From assembly GCF_963169125.1 (NCBI RefSeq), contig NC_084794.1:116536358-116600357 (forward strand): a stretch of 64,000 nt of DNA, read 5' to 3'. The stretch comes from Humulus lupulus (taxonomy: Eukaryota > Streptophyta > Magnoliopsida > Rosales > Cannabaceae). The position numbers and the translations under genes are program-made. Every line of letters starts with the position of its first letter. The stretch's first letter is position 1. Shown one piece after another: positions 32,660-43,829 of the stretch. The notes under the pieces were generated by a model that saw only the letters and a list, made by a program, of their open reading frames with translations, was not told the origin of the DNA and ran no database searches.

Positions 32660-35600
32660 TGTAAAACGTCCTAGACTAATACTTTGTAAAACATCTCCAT
32701 GCTCATAAACTTATAGAAGAAAAACCTCTTAATATATGAAAATTTCAGTGGGACCTTGTTACAACATGCAAGTTTGGCCCAATAGTTTAAAATAAAATAA
32801 AAGTTCTCATGCAACATTTTTAAAAATAAATATAGTTCAAGTCCCACTGATAAGTTCTAAAACCAAAATAAAACATAACATCATTCTTTAAAAGTGGCGT
32901 TTAAGCTGATTGTTTACTCGCCCATAGGATACCCCCACGCCATACACATTCTGATGTCGGAACTCCTTACATTACCACATCATATACATCATACTTAACG
33001 TCACCATCATACATCATACATAAATGTTATCATCATACACCATTATCATGCATCATATATCATTAACATATTCTAACATCATTATCATAAACATCATCGT
33101 CATAAACATCATCATCATATCTTTGTGAACATGGCTCCTTTCTTGTCCATGTCACATCTTTAGGTAAACAGGAGTTTCTGGTCCTTGAATAACCTTGGCT
33201 CATCCCCCCTATGAGTTACGTCTTTATATCCTTAGTAACTCGGGTTATGTCTATATATCCTCTGTAACCCCTTTCTCGTGTCACGTTCAACACGCTAACA
33301 ATCATTTGCTTTTCATACAACATACAAAATACATGCATTCCTGTCATATCAACACAAAGGAAATACATGATTCATCAAATTCATTATATCATCTCAAAAT
33401 AGCATTTCATACGTCATACCACATGGTACATCATCATACGTAACATTTAACCTCAAACAAACCCATCTTACCGTTCATAGCATAAATAAATAGAATTCTA
33501 TCAAACTTCCTTACCTTAGGTCCAAGCAAAGAAAAAATTAAACAAACTTCACAACGAGCCTATAACCATAATCAAATAGCATTATTTAGCATCAAATAAG
33601 ATTTTCTTATGCCCAACTCACATATCCCATGTGTGCATGGGTCATGCACAAATGGTGCAATTTACACCTAATTTCCAAACATGCACATTTTTCACATAGA
33701 ATCACAAAAGAATAATGTCAATTTTACCTATTATCCATGCATGGTTTTTAAGTAAAAATTATATGGTTGAATAATAGACATATTTTTTAACGTAAAAGTG
33801 CATTTGCATGCGACATGCATACGTGGGAGCGTTGTTAAAAAGTAACGTTAAAAACGATAATTATTTCTACACTTATTTCTAACCCTTTCAAAATAAAGAT
33901 TTAGCAATATGATTTCTCACCATTATTTATTTCTTTTAAAATCCCTAAGTTGATTAAACCTCATACGACGTTATTTTTAATTCATAAAAATAATTTATTT
34001 AGCCATTTTTAAAAATATAATAATTCCATTTATTATTTTTAAATTGCATATAAAATAACAAAAACTTGAATTTATCTAAAGGTACTTGTAAATATCATGT
34101 TTCCTTTAGAAAATAACATTTTATTTAAATTAATAAAATTACAAGATTTGATGTGAGAAAAATATAAATTTTAAGTGTGAGAAAAATATATATTTGCCTG
34201 TATTACTTAAGGCTTAATTTATGTAGTGTAAACTCATATGTGATAACCAAAATAATTATCTTTAATTTATTAAACTAAAATTTCAGCCACCATTATTTTG
34301 TTTAAAAATCACAAGTGAATACTTATTAAAATGTGAACATTCAAGGTTGCATTTACAATATCATTTTTTAATATATACATATTTTACGATATTATATTAT
34401 TTCATCAAATACACAAACTTCTTTTTTATTTCACCAAAACTTCTAGCAACAATTTAAACCCTAAAAGACCACCATCTTGTAATTAAAACTCATATTTTCC
34501 TTATAAAATATAAAAAAAACTGTAGGTATTTATTTGAGTAAAAATATCATTTTAATGTAAATTAAAATACCCTTTTAATTTCATAAAATCATCATAGCAC
34601 TTGCAAAAAATATTTATGCATGCAAATCATTATTTTCATCATATTTCATACCACTTATACACAAAATCAGCAAGCAATATTCATCATAAAATTCATTTTA
34701 AACTCATGCTTTTCAAAACTCAAATATGAACATTCATGTACCACCAATACATAAATTTATAAAGATTTAAGCCAAATCCTTTCACTTGTCCAATTAACCT
34801 AGCATGTAATATGCGTGGGTGACACAAAAATCAAACAACTCATCATGCATTACACCCTTTTAGCCAAATCCCTCATCATCATCTCATGTTTTCTTTTTGC
34901 ATCTTACAAGATCATGAAAAAAAACATCACAACCCTAAACATACCCCTAGGTCGAAACACACCTAGGATTCAACAACAAAGTATATCAAAAAATTGTCAT
35001 GCTTTATAAGAACCAAATCATTAGATCTCCATCAAGAACATACAAGAAGATTCATTATTTATTCTCAACATGCTTGGTTTTTTTTAAAAAAAATAATCAT
35101 CTCTCCAAACTAAAGGTGTGATTTTCAAAGTTCATTAGAAAACAAGAACCCTAGAACATGAATCCAACATAGCACATAAAAAAAATATGATAAGAATCCC
35201 CTACACATGCTTGGCCGAAACCCCCATAGCAATCAAACACAAATCAAAACTAACAAGCAACCATCAATCAAAGGAGGACAAAACAATATATCATCATTCT
35301 CAAAAAATATTCTCAAATCACAAGAAACAAAATATAAGAACAACAAAATCATAAGACCAAAAAGGGGTTTACCCATTACCTCTCTTGCTAGAACTCAAGG
35401 ACCAAAACAATGGCCACCACCTTTGATCAAACTCTCCTAAGGATTTCAAAAATCAAAACAAATAGAAGGAGGTTGTTCTTAGAATCAAGAAAATAAAGAT
35501 ATATCTTAGAGAATTCATACCATAAACTTAAGACCACTTACCTAAGACCTTCAAAATCCTCCCCTTCTCTTCTCCTTCTTTCTCTTCTCTCTCTCTCTAG

Positions 35601-36156
35601 TTCTTGTGCTCTCCCTCTCTCTCTCTTCTCTTTTGCACGCCAACCCAAGGAGCAAAAATGCTCTTCTCTTCTTTCCTTCCCTCTTTATTCTAACCTAGCC
35701 AATAATAGCCTAATGAAAAACAAGGTAAGTTTCCTCTTCTTGCTTATTTTCTTTTATTTTGATTTTATTTGATTGAAGAAAATAAATGAGAACAATCCTT
35801 TCCCCTTTTCCCACCCTTGCTCTCCACTCTCTTTCCCTTTCTTAATTCTTTTTCTTCATTTTAATTAATTAAAATTATCCTAATAAAAGTGTAGAAAATT
35901 TTATGCAAGTGCACCATGAAACCATGCACATGCACACAGTTAATTATTAGGGTGCATCACTACCTACCATGCACCTTGGTGCATTCAACCAAAACTCAAT
36001 TATTCACAAATTAAATTAATAAATAAATAATTAACAATCAAATTCAAACAATTTCTAACAACCAATTTAAACAAATAAATAAAATAATTCACATCACTTA
36101 ACAATTAAATAAAACAAAGCACAAAATTAAATAAATAAATAAATTGGTGCACTACA
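32660..36156 (-). mobile_element. solo LTR, 3497 bp, chromovirus-like
   Basis: Read on the minus strand it begins TGTAGTGCACC at 36156 and ends GGACGTTTTACA at 32660. Perfect ACATT duplications flank it. No coding sequence, PBS or partner LTR. The ends resemble those of the solo LTR at 16572-19462 (TGTAATGCCCC...), hence the chromovirus guess. CATCATA-type simple repeats at about 32960-33120 sit near its 3' end. On the minus strand a purine-rich leader and a TTAG|GTAAGTGG donor (near 35540) resemble the 5' leader of such elements. The longest frames inside it are short and not credible genes. Confidence 0.85.
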
Positions 36157-36161
36157 ACATT
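36157..36161. repeat. target site duplication, right copy (ACATT)
   Basis: ACATT follows the solo LTR; identical to 32655-32659. Confidence 0.8.
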
Positions 36162-37449
36162 ACCATTGAGTTCTAGGATATTGGGTTTATAGCATCTCTT
36201 GACTTAACTTTGATGTGTTTGGTTTTGTAGGTTCAATTTCCACGAATCTTGGATCATGGCAGTCTTGTAAGAAATTCTCATATTCCATGAGCAGTAAGTA
36301 CACTTATGACTAGTTTATGTCTTGCATAGAGGCACTGTCATATTGAATATACACATCAATATATATGTCATACATTATTTTCTGTCTTTATTTTTTGATA
36401 TTTGAATTGATTTCTAGCTTGCTTAGCTAATTAGATTTTATAATATTTGATTGGAATCAGTTAGTAGCTTAGCTTAGCTAATCTCAGCCTTTTTTTTTGG
36501 GGGGCAATGAAAGAATTTTTTTATGAGACTGAGATTTTTGTCGTATTTTGAGTTGTGGATTTTCTAAAGTAGCAGTCTTTCTATTTTATTTGGAAACATT
36601 GACTTTACTCGTTAATTTCTTTTAATCCTTTGAGTCAATATTTGATAAAATTGTTTTCCTATTTAACTAGTGGCAAGAGAAAGTTGCATCAATATTAATA
36701 GGAGGAGATAAAATTTGTATTTAACAACTAGGAGATATAATCATAGCATACAATGGAATATGTTGAGTAGCTTAATTGTAAGTGAATTGTGTTTGGTCGT
36801 TGGGTTATTTTGCTTTTGCTAATAATTTAGCATTTTTATGAAGTAAAACTAATGGCCTGTGTATAAACTAAGATAACCTTTTAGTTAGCATTTTTTTGTA
36901 GCATTGTCTATTTTTTTTTTTTTGTACTAATTTGTTATTTTCCTTTTTCATTTTGGAATGTTAGTACTAGATCCAATTTACTGCAATTTTTTCTGTCTTT
37001 TTTTTATATAGGTGTGTAAAATTTTCTCAAAATGATATATATTGGTTTGCTAAAGTTACATGAATGGAGTAACTAAATGAGATATGATTGGTCCTTTTGC
37101 ATTGAATAATATATACAACATAATGTAAACTTATCTAAACCTTCAAATAATGTCAAAGTAAAACTTATCTAAAAATTCAAATAATGTCAAAAAATGTAAT
37201 ATAGCATAATATGCTATAATACTTTTGTATAAGCAGGAAAATGTGTTATGCCATTTAATAAACATAATAATAAGTAAAGATTATAAAAGTATTAAAATAA
37301 TGTTAAAACAATGTTATTGTCTACAATACTATAACACAATTTAATAAGTATAAAAAAAGCATTATGAAAAGTTTCATCATCTACGATAATACCACTTTCC
37401 TTAAGACATCAAAAAGTGTTATGGTATGTATTCAATAATACCTTTTCAC
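36162..37449 (+). other. right-arm DNA of the CACTA-type element, part 2, with one exon-like segment
   Basis: AT-rich with intron-like T-runs. One segment at about 36231-36291 is bracketed by an acceptor (GGTTTTGTAG) and a strong donor (GAGCA|GTAAGTAC), so it could be a captured exon. Its translation is not one I recognise, and it does not clearly match an SKS second exon. From about 37070 repeats of GTGTTATGGTATG/AATAATGTTA-type motifs lead to the terminus. Confidence 0.4.
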
Positions 37450-37478
37450 TCTTACTGAAAGGTGTTATTGGTGTAGTG
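37450..37478 (-). repeat. CACTA-type right terminal inverted repeat
   Basis: On the minus strand reads CACTACACCAATAACACCTT, the inverted partner of 4453-4480. The next base, 37479, is already TNP2-transposon coding DNA, so the element ends exactly here. Confidence 0.6.
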
Positions 37479-38354
37479 TATTTTCTCATCCTTGGTGAGT
37501 GTGTAACAAGCTGTCGGTAAAAATGTTCTCTTAGGGCCAACTTTTGGATGTGGCTTTTTTCACAATCTCATTACAGCCAAGTCTTTCCGAGCTTTAATGT
37601 CATTCTTACATTTACTAGGAATATTTAACAAAGTTCCTATTAGACTATCACACATATTTTTCTTGATGTGCATAAAATCTAAATTATGTCGCAAAAGTAA
37701 GTGTTCTCAATATTCAAGCTCAAAGAAAATTTATTTTTTCTTCCAAATACTTATAGACTCATCTGGACTAGTCATACTAACTTTAGTCTTATCATTGCCA
37801 ATGCCATTTCCACGACCCTTCCTCTTCTTAATTGGACAAACAATAGGCTTTCCTACCTTAAACTGAATTGCACATACTTTATTAAGTACTTGATTCTCAG
37901 TCAAAAGTTGTGGAGCCAAACCAAACTCTTGTTCACCATTGAATGCATTTTTTCAAGTTCTAAAATAATGTCTCAGGGGCAAGAATTTTCTATGTCCCAT
38001 ATAGCACACCTTACGAGAATGTTGCAAATATTGTGAAAAAGTCTTCTCCTCACAAATAGGACAAGCTTTGTATCCTTTTACACTATAACCGGATAAATTT
38101 CCATGAGTGGGGAAGTTTTTTATTGTCCATAACAACACAACTCAAATGGTAAACTCTTCTTTTTGGTATGCTCATAAGCCCTAACCCCTTCATTCCATAA
38201 AGTTTTCAAGTCATCAATTAGGGGAGCTAAGTAGACGTCAATACGCACTACTACAAAAATGGGATTTCTCGACAGTTTTTAACTGTCTCTATTGAGCAAC
38301 GAGGACAGTCAACTAACTGTCGTATTTTCCTATGCTGGCATAAGGGTAGCTACG

Positions 38355-38558
38355 CCGATAGTTATTAGGTGTTGCCGTTGCTAGCAACGCCGACAGTTAT
38401 TAAGTGTCGCCGTTGCTGACTACGCTGACAGTTATTAGGTGTCGCCATTGCTGGCTACGCCAACAGTTATTAGGTGTCATCGTTGCTGGCAACGCTGACA
38501 GTTATTAGGTATCGTTGTTGCTGGCAATGCCGACAGTTATTAGGTGTCGTCATTGCTT
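38355..38558 (+). repeat. 35-bp subterminal repeat, about 6 copies
   Basis: Units of GACAGTTATTAGGTGTCGCC + GTTGCTGGCAACGCC with substitutions. Each unit contains a small palindrome CGTTGCTGGCAACG. Such subterminal arrays bind the TNPA-type protein in characterised CACTA elements. Confidence 0.8.
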
Positions 38559-38569
38559 ACAAAAAATTT

Positions 38570-41500
38570 ATTTATTTTTATTTTAAATTAAAAATTATAA
38601 TTTAAATGAAACATTTACATACAAATCTAAAAAAATATAAATTAAAATAACAATACTTATACAAAGTATTTACAAATCTAATCATAGAAATTTTGGACAA
38701 ATATAACCCTACTACTTGACTCAAAAATCATATAGTCTTGTCTATAAACATAACGTCTTGACTTTAAAAAATATATAACTAGATTTACAAAGTAAATAAT
38801 TAATAACTCAAAAAAGAATCATTTAGTCAAATAAAAATTACAGGTTCAATCTCCTAGATTGACACCCTATTACGCCTTTCCCCAGCAGTTGATTCGTCCC
38901 AACTAGCCTAATCAAGTATACAAACAAATGACGTTAGTATTCTACAATAATAATAAGAAAAATACTAATAACATCAAATGAAGAGAGGAAAAAAGAAACA
39001 AGTTGCCCCATCAGCTAACCTGCAAATTACGCCATTGTGAATTCTTCCATCTAGCGGGATCAAGATCACTAATATCCGTGATTGTACCCATATACCTGCC
39101 AAAGGAATTCATTTTGCTTTCAGCCCAAAATTATCCTTATTCATCAGTATTACAGAAAATATTCTTGAATTTTAGAAGGCAATATGTTAATTTAGATCCA
39201 AGAAAATCTAAGCATAAACCAATGTCAGATTCTTTTGTCCAGCTATTATCAGAACAAGAATAAAGATTCAAGTATTGCTACCTTCTTGTTCCAGACTCTT
39301 CGGCTTCAAACATCATATGAAAATGTATGCCAAGAGATATTTGGTTTCAACACATTGTCTTGTATTACTTGGCTAAAGGAATAACAATTTTTTATGGACT
39401 AGCCCTACACATGCAAAGAAAAATTACACAGTTCACTTTGCAACCTAATTATAATGCCCTCTCAAAATAATCAAAATGTAATAAGATATTGAAATTTGCA
39501 ATCATGAAAAATTTGTAGGAATTTGTGTTTCTGAAAAGAAGAAAAAAAAATGTAGAATCCCAACCTATGATTGTAGAACACAGTGAAAGAACAAAACTAA
39601 ATACATGCAGTAATACACACTAAATATAAGAAACATCAGCATTGAATCCAATCCATGTTTGAGTAGAAATTCTTAAATTATTTCAGGAAATCATAAATCT
39701 TAATTCATGCAAACATCTAATGTCCATACATATATTTTGCAAACAACTCTGACAAGATATATTAACGTGTATGTGAGTTCTATTTTGCGTGATTAAAGTT
39801 TAATAAAACATAGCTTTCCTAAATCCCAAATTTTTCTATCTAAAAAACATAGTGAAACAACACTAGTTTCAATTCTTTGGAAACCACAAGCAATTTAAAC
39901 AATCGACACTAACTGATATAATAAAAAACTTTATTAGATCATAACTATATCTACTAATTAAATTTATTAATGAACACTAATATATGTATCTATATGTGTT
40001 CATAGTTACAACAATAGCAGCAGGAACAAAAGAACATATCAAGTCAGCTTACAACCATGTTCCAAGTCAGAAAAATACAAACTAAGAATTATGCAGAGGT
40101 GCTTGTAGGAAATAATTTTAGTAGCACATAAGGATTAGAAAATTCGATCATAAACAGATTAAAAGTATTAAGTAAAAAAGGAACACAACAAATACCATAA
40201 AATTGTAATGTCATCATCAAGAGACTGAAGTAATATAATAGATATATCGACAAACAATAAAATAACATTCCCAACAAACAAATAAGACTAGAAATATCTT
40301 AAAAGAACATATCAAAGAAGGTAATATCAGGAACAAGAAGTGAACAAAAGTTCAAAAGATAACATTAGAGCCACCCAACCCAATTGCAATCATATTTAAT
40401 TCCTTGATTAAAGCAAGATGTTTCAAAAACAACAATGGTATCAAGGATAAAAAAAAAAATATATATATATATATACTTTGTTGTTTTTGTTCATTTCAAA
40501 TAATTTCGGACTACCCTGTGTCACAAAAGAATATATATTTATATAAATATATATAATACTAATAATAAAAACTAAATATATATATATCTATACCGTAGAT
40601 GGAGAGGAAGATCGGAAGAACTGTCTCCGATGGAGCTTGGAAGAACGTCTCCGATGAAGCTTCGAAGAACCGTTAATCTCAACACTTGATAGTCTTCTTG
40701 TGGACAAAATCTCTAATTATGTTAAGAATATTAATAATAAAATAAACTAAATATATATATCGTAGAGTGCCAAGAGGAAGATTGGAGGAGAGCTTGGAGA
40801 CGCCGTCTATGATGGAGCTTGAAGGAGCTTGGAGGAGCCGTCTGTGTTTGGGGTTTCGAAGATTGGGGTTTGGGTTTTAGTCTGCAAGATGTTTGGGGTT
40901 GAGTCGTTTGGGGTTTGGGGATTGAGGTTGAGAGGAAAGAGACTTACAGAGGGAGTTGTTTGGGGTTTCGGAAGAGACTTACAGAGAGGTTTGGGGTATG
41001 GGTCTGAGAGGAGAGAGAGTTACAGAGGGAAAATAAAATTGGGTTTGGGTTTTTTTATTTGGTTTGGCGCTAAATAAAAGAGATATACCCGCATGTCTCT
41101 CAAAGTACCTCTAGCGACGAATTTTAATGTTGTCACTAGATGCTAAAGCCTATTACTCTTGTAGTTAAAGAATAAAATAGTTTATACTATAGTTAATTTT
41201 GTAAATATGTTGAGGAATAATAAATTTAAATTTTGATATAGAAATTATTATAAATACAAAAGTTAATAATATGAAAAATTTAGAAACAAAAAAATTCTAG
41301 TTTTAAAAGTTTTTAATAAATACATAATTTTTATAAATATATATGTTTACATAATTTAGTTTATTTTTATAATTATACTATTCATTAATTTTTTTACAAT
41401 ATTTTTCCAATTAATAAAACAACTTTTTTTTAATTAATAAAAAGTTTATAAATATGTTAAAGAATAATAAATTTAAATTTCGATATTAAAATTATTATAA

Positions 41501-41640
41501 ATACAAAAGTTAATAATATGAAAAATTTAGAAAAAAAATCTAGTTTTAAAAGTTTTTAATAAATACATAATTTTTATAAATATATATTTACATAATTTAG
41601 TTTATTTTTAAAATTATACTATTCATTAATTATAATTTTT
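38570..41640. other. interior of the nested non-autonomous element, no gene seen
   Basis: AT-rich sequence without a recognisable ORF. A GC-richer segment at about 40590-41060 has repeated GATGGAGCTTGGAAGA-type phrases and a frame of 82 codons rich in Gly/Trp/Phe that looks like simple GTTTGGGGTT repetition. Near-duplicate blocks at 41210-41340 and 41450-41580 share AATAATAAATTTAAATTT and following sequence. Confidence 0.5.
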
Positions 41641-41689
41641 TATTTGAATTTTGGCGTTATTTTATGACTGTCGGCATTGGACTTTTATT

Positions 41690-41900
41690 AACTGTCGGTG
41701 TTGGGGTCAATAGCGACAACGTTTAACTGTCGATATTGTTCTTGAATTAACTATCATCGTTGGGGTCAATAGCGACACATTTTAACTGTCGGCATTGGTC
41801 TCGAATTAACTATGAGCATTGGGGTCAATAGCGACACATTTTAACTGTCGACATTGGTCTCGAATTAACTGTTGGCATTGGGGTCAATAGCGACAGTCAA
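41690..41900 (+). repeat. about 59-bp subterminal repeat, 3.5 copies
   Basis: Units of ATTAACTGTCGGCATTGGGG + TCAATAGCGACACATTTTAA + CTGTCGACATTGGTCTCGA. Opposite end of the nested element; shares the ACTGTCG core with the left-end units in inverted sense. Confidence 0.8.
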
Positions 41901-42940
41901 AAGCAACGGTGACAATTATTAGCTGTCGGCATTTGTCTCTATACCTACAATTTTTAACTGTCGGCATAGAGTTTCGCTAAGCTATTACGATAGTCAACAG
42001 AGTTCACTATCGTGGTTGGGTGTCGGGAAATCCCAGTTTTATAGTACTGATAGCTCAAATCCACTATCTCCCACTCTGGTGAGTCAGCAGGATGTCTAAG
42101 TGTACCGTCCTTTATTCTCTCATTCGCATGCCAAGTCAAATTCATAGCATGATCAACATTTCGATAAAACCGAATCAAACAAGGAATTGGTGGAATATAC
42201 AACAAAACTTTTGCTGGTACTCCTTCCTTAACTTCCTCTGAATTCCTTTTCTTTCCCCATCTGGACACACCACAAGTAAGACACAAATTCGCATCTACAT
42301 GGCTATTATGATATAATCCGCAATCATTAGAACAAGCATGTATTTTTTCATATTGCAAGCCTAATTAGCACATAGTTTTCTTAGCCTCATAAAATGACAT
42401 GGGCATCTCGTTTTCTTCAAGCAATAAATCTTTAAAAAAAACTAACAATTCCGTGAAACTTTTATCACTCCATCCATTTTTGGCTTTCATATTGTAGAAT
42501 CTAAGAAGGGTTGAAAACTTTGTAAATTTAGTGCAACCAGGGTAAATCGACTTTTCAGCATCATTTAGAAGATTTTCGAACTTAATGGGACATACTTTTG
42601 ATTCATAATATGCATCATCAATAATTTCATCTAAATTATCCTCATGATCAAATTGCCTGTAATTATGAAAATCATTCATCCTTGGAGGGTCCGGAGTAAC
42701 ATGAAGCTCTTCACCATGCCAATACCATATTTTAGAACTTTTGTCTATCTCATGGAAATATAAGTGCTCTTTTATCACTGTGGCAGTCATCTTTTTCATT
42801 TTCCACACTTACTACAAGGACAACCAATATAGTTTGGATCTTTTGTATGATCCAAACTAAATTTAAGAAACTCACCGACCCCTTTTTTATATTCCACTAA
42901 CAACCTTAACTGACATCCATGCCCTTTCCATATCGTGCCT

Positions 42941-43829
42941 ATTTGCTTTAATAAAAAATACGAATTAAGAAAATAAAATAAACATACAAAAAAATTTAAG
43001 TATAAAAAAATCTATAGAAAATCGAACAACATATCCCCTAATTTACTAGCCTATCCATCTGTCACAATCAACACCAACAATTCAAATAAATCAAACAACA
43101 CACAGGTTTTCGTTCATATATCACCACAACACATAGAATTCTCAGAATCTACTTCACTGAGGTATGCAAGTTTTCAACCTTCCGTTATCACAGCATCATA
43201 CGAAATTCCCAGAACCTACTTCACTGCGGATGAATATCTAAGATATTCAAACTCCACTAAAGTTATATAGTTATTCAAAATTGTAAAAGATTGATTTTTT
43301 TAAAAAAATAAATCAAATACAACATACGTCTTGCAATTAGCTACCAGTCCAATGCTTTAAGACCAATTAAAATATTAACCAAAACATTATTATCAACATT
43401 ATAAAAAAAATGTGGGATGTATGTTCCATATCACACGAGGACTTTTAATTTATTGTAAAAGCAGTTCATTTGACGCAAGTCTAACACTCTTGTTATTAGA
43501 CCAAGTCATGTTATTGCGTCCAAAATGCTTAATCAATTCATACCAAATTGTCATGTATAGTCAACTTCATGCATGCTTACTTGTTCACTCTTAAAGGCTG
43601 AGAGAGTTTGAAAAAGAAAAGAGAACCAACACATACAACAATATACTTAAAATTCGACATAATTCTATAAACTATCGACTATATGTAAGGGACAAATTCT
43701 TCTACTACTTCCCATATATGTTGTCATCATCATTACTATACTAGACCACCATTACTAAGCTACCTTGTAATAAATTAAATCTTGTTATTACTAATTTGAG
43801 AGCCTTAAAAACTAAGGTATTTTAGGACT
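42941..43829. other. CACTA-1 5' leader, no gene seen
   Basis: AT-rich, with a pair of related phrases (AGAATCTACTTCACTGAG near 43150 and AGAACCTACTTCACTGCG near 43215) that also appear in the leader of CACTA-2. The 60-codon frame at 43412-43594 is not credible. Confidence 0.45.

Larger units (their letters stand above)
4453..37478. mobile_element. putative CACTA-type element, heavily nested, carrying gene fragments (CACTA-3)
   Basis: The segment begins CACTACACCAAATACCCC at 4453 and ends GGTGTTATTGGTGTAGTG at 37478, so its termini are inverted copies that agree over about the first 22 bases. Related AAAAGTATTATGATA / AAAAGTGTTATGGTATG motifs lie just inside both ends. About 27 kb between them is explained by later retrotransposon insertions (5629-32283 and 32660-36156), leaving roughly 3 kb of original element with an SKS-like first exon in the left arm. 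No transposase is visible, so it would be non-autonomous. The flanking triplets (ACT left, TAT right) do not match and the two flanks are different elements, so pairing of these ends is inference. Confidence 0.45.
38246..42049. mobile_element. non-autonomous CACTA-like element nested in the CACTA-1 transposase
   Basis: Ends are inverted: CACTACTACAAAAATGGGAT at 38246, and on the minus strand CAGTACTATAAAACTGGGAT at 42049, continuing TTCTCGAC / TTCCCGAC. Subterminal arrays lie at both ends (35-bp units left, about 59-bp units right) built on the ACTGTCG/CGACAGT motif. The middle is AT-rich with one GC-richer segment (40590-41060) and no transposase. Flanking triplets (ACG and ATA) do not match, and about 45 transposase codons are absent at the site, so a local deletion probably removed the duplication. 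Confidence 0.75.
37479..42940 (-). pseudogene. TNP2-like CACTA transposase, N-terminal half, interrupted (CACTA-1)
   Basis: The minus-strand reading starts near 42935 with the transposase-associated domain (degenerate; IGCPCSKCG), then YFHEIDKSSKIWYWHGEEL, DAYYESKVCPIKFENLLND, AKNGWSDKSFTELLVFFKDL, MQYEKIHACSNDCGLYHN and CLTCGVSRWGKK, up to PEWEIVDL at about 42050. After the insertion, coding resumes at 38245 with YLAPLIDDLKTLWNEGVRAY, CPICEE and WKKK near 37740. About 45 residues found at this place in CACTA-2 (59666-59500) are missing. The DUF4218/DUF4216 part is lost beyond 37479. Multiple stops. Confidence 0.85.

Noticed and set aside
36231..36291. Second exon of the SKS fragment
   Set aside because: The splice signals are good and the phrase QFP can be read, but the INGQFPGP block and the following residues do not match; left as an unidentified exon-like segment.
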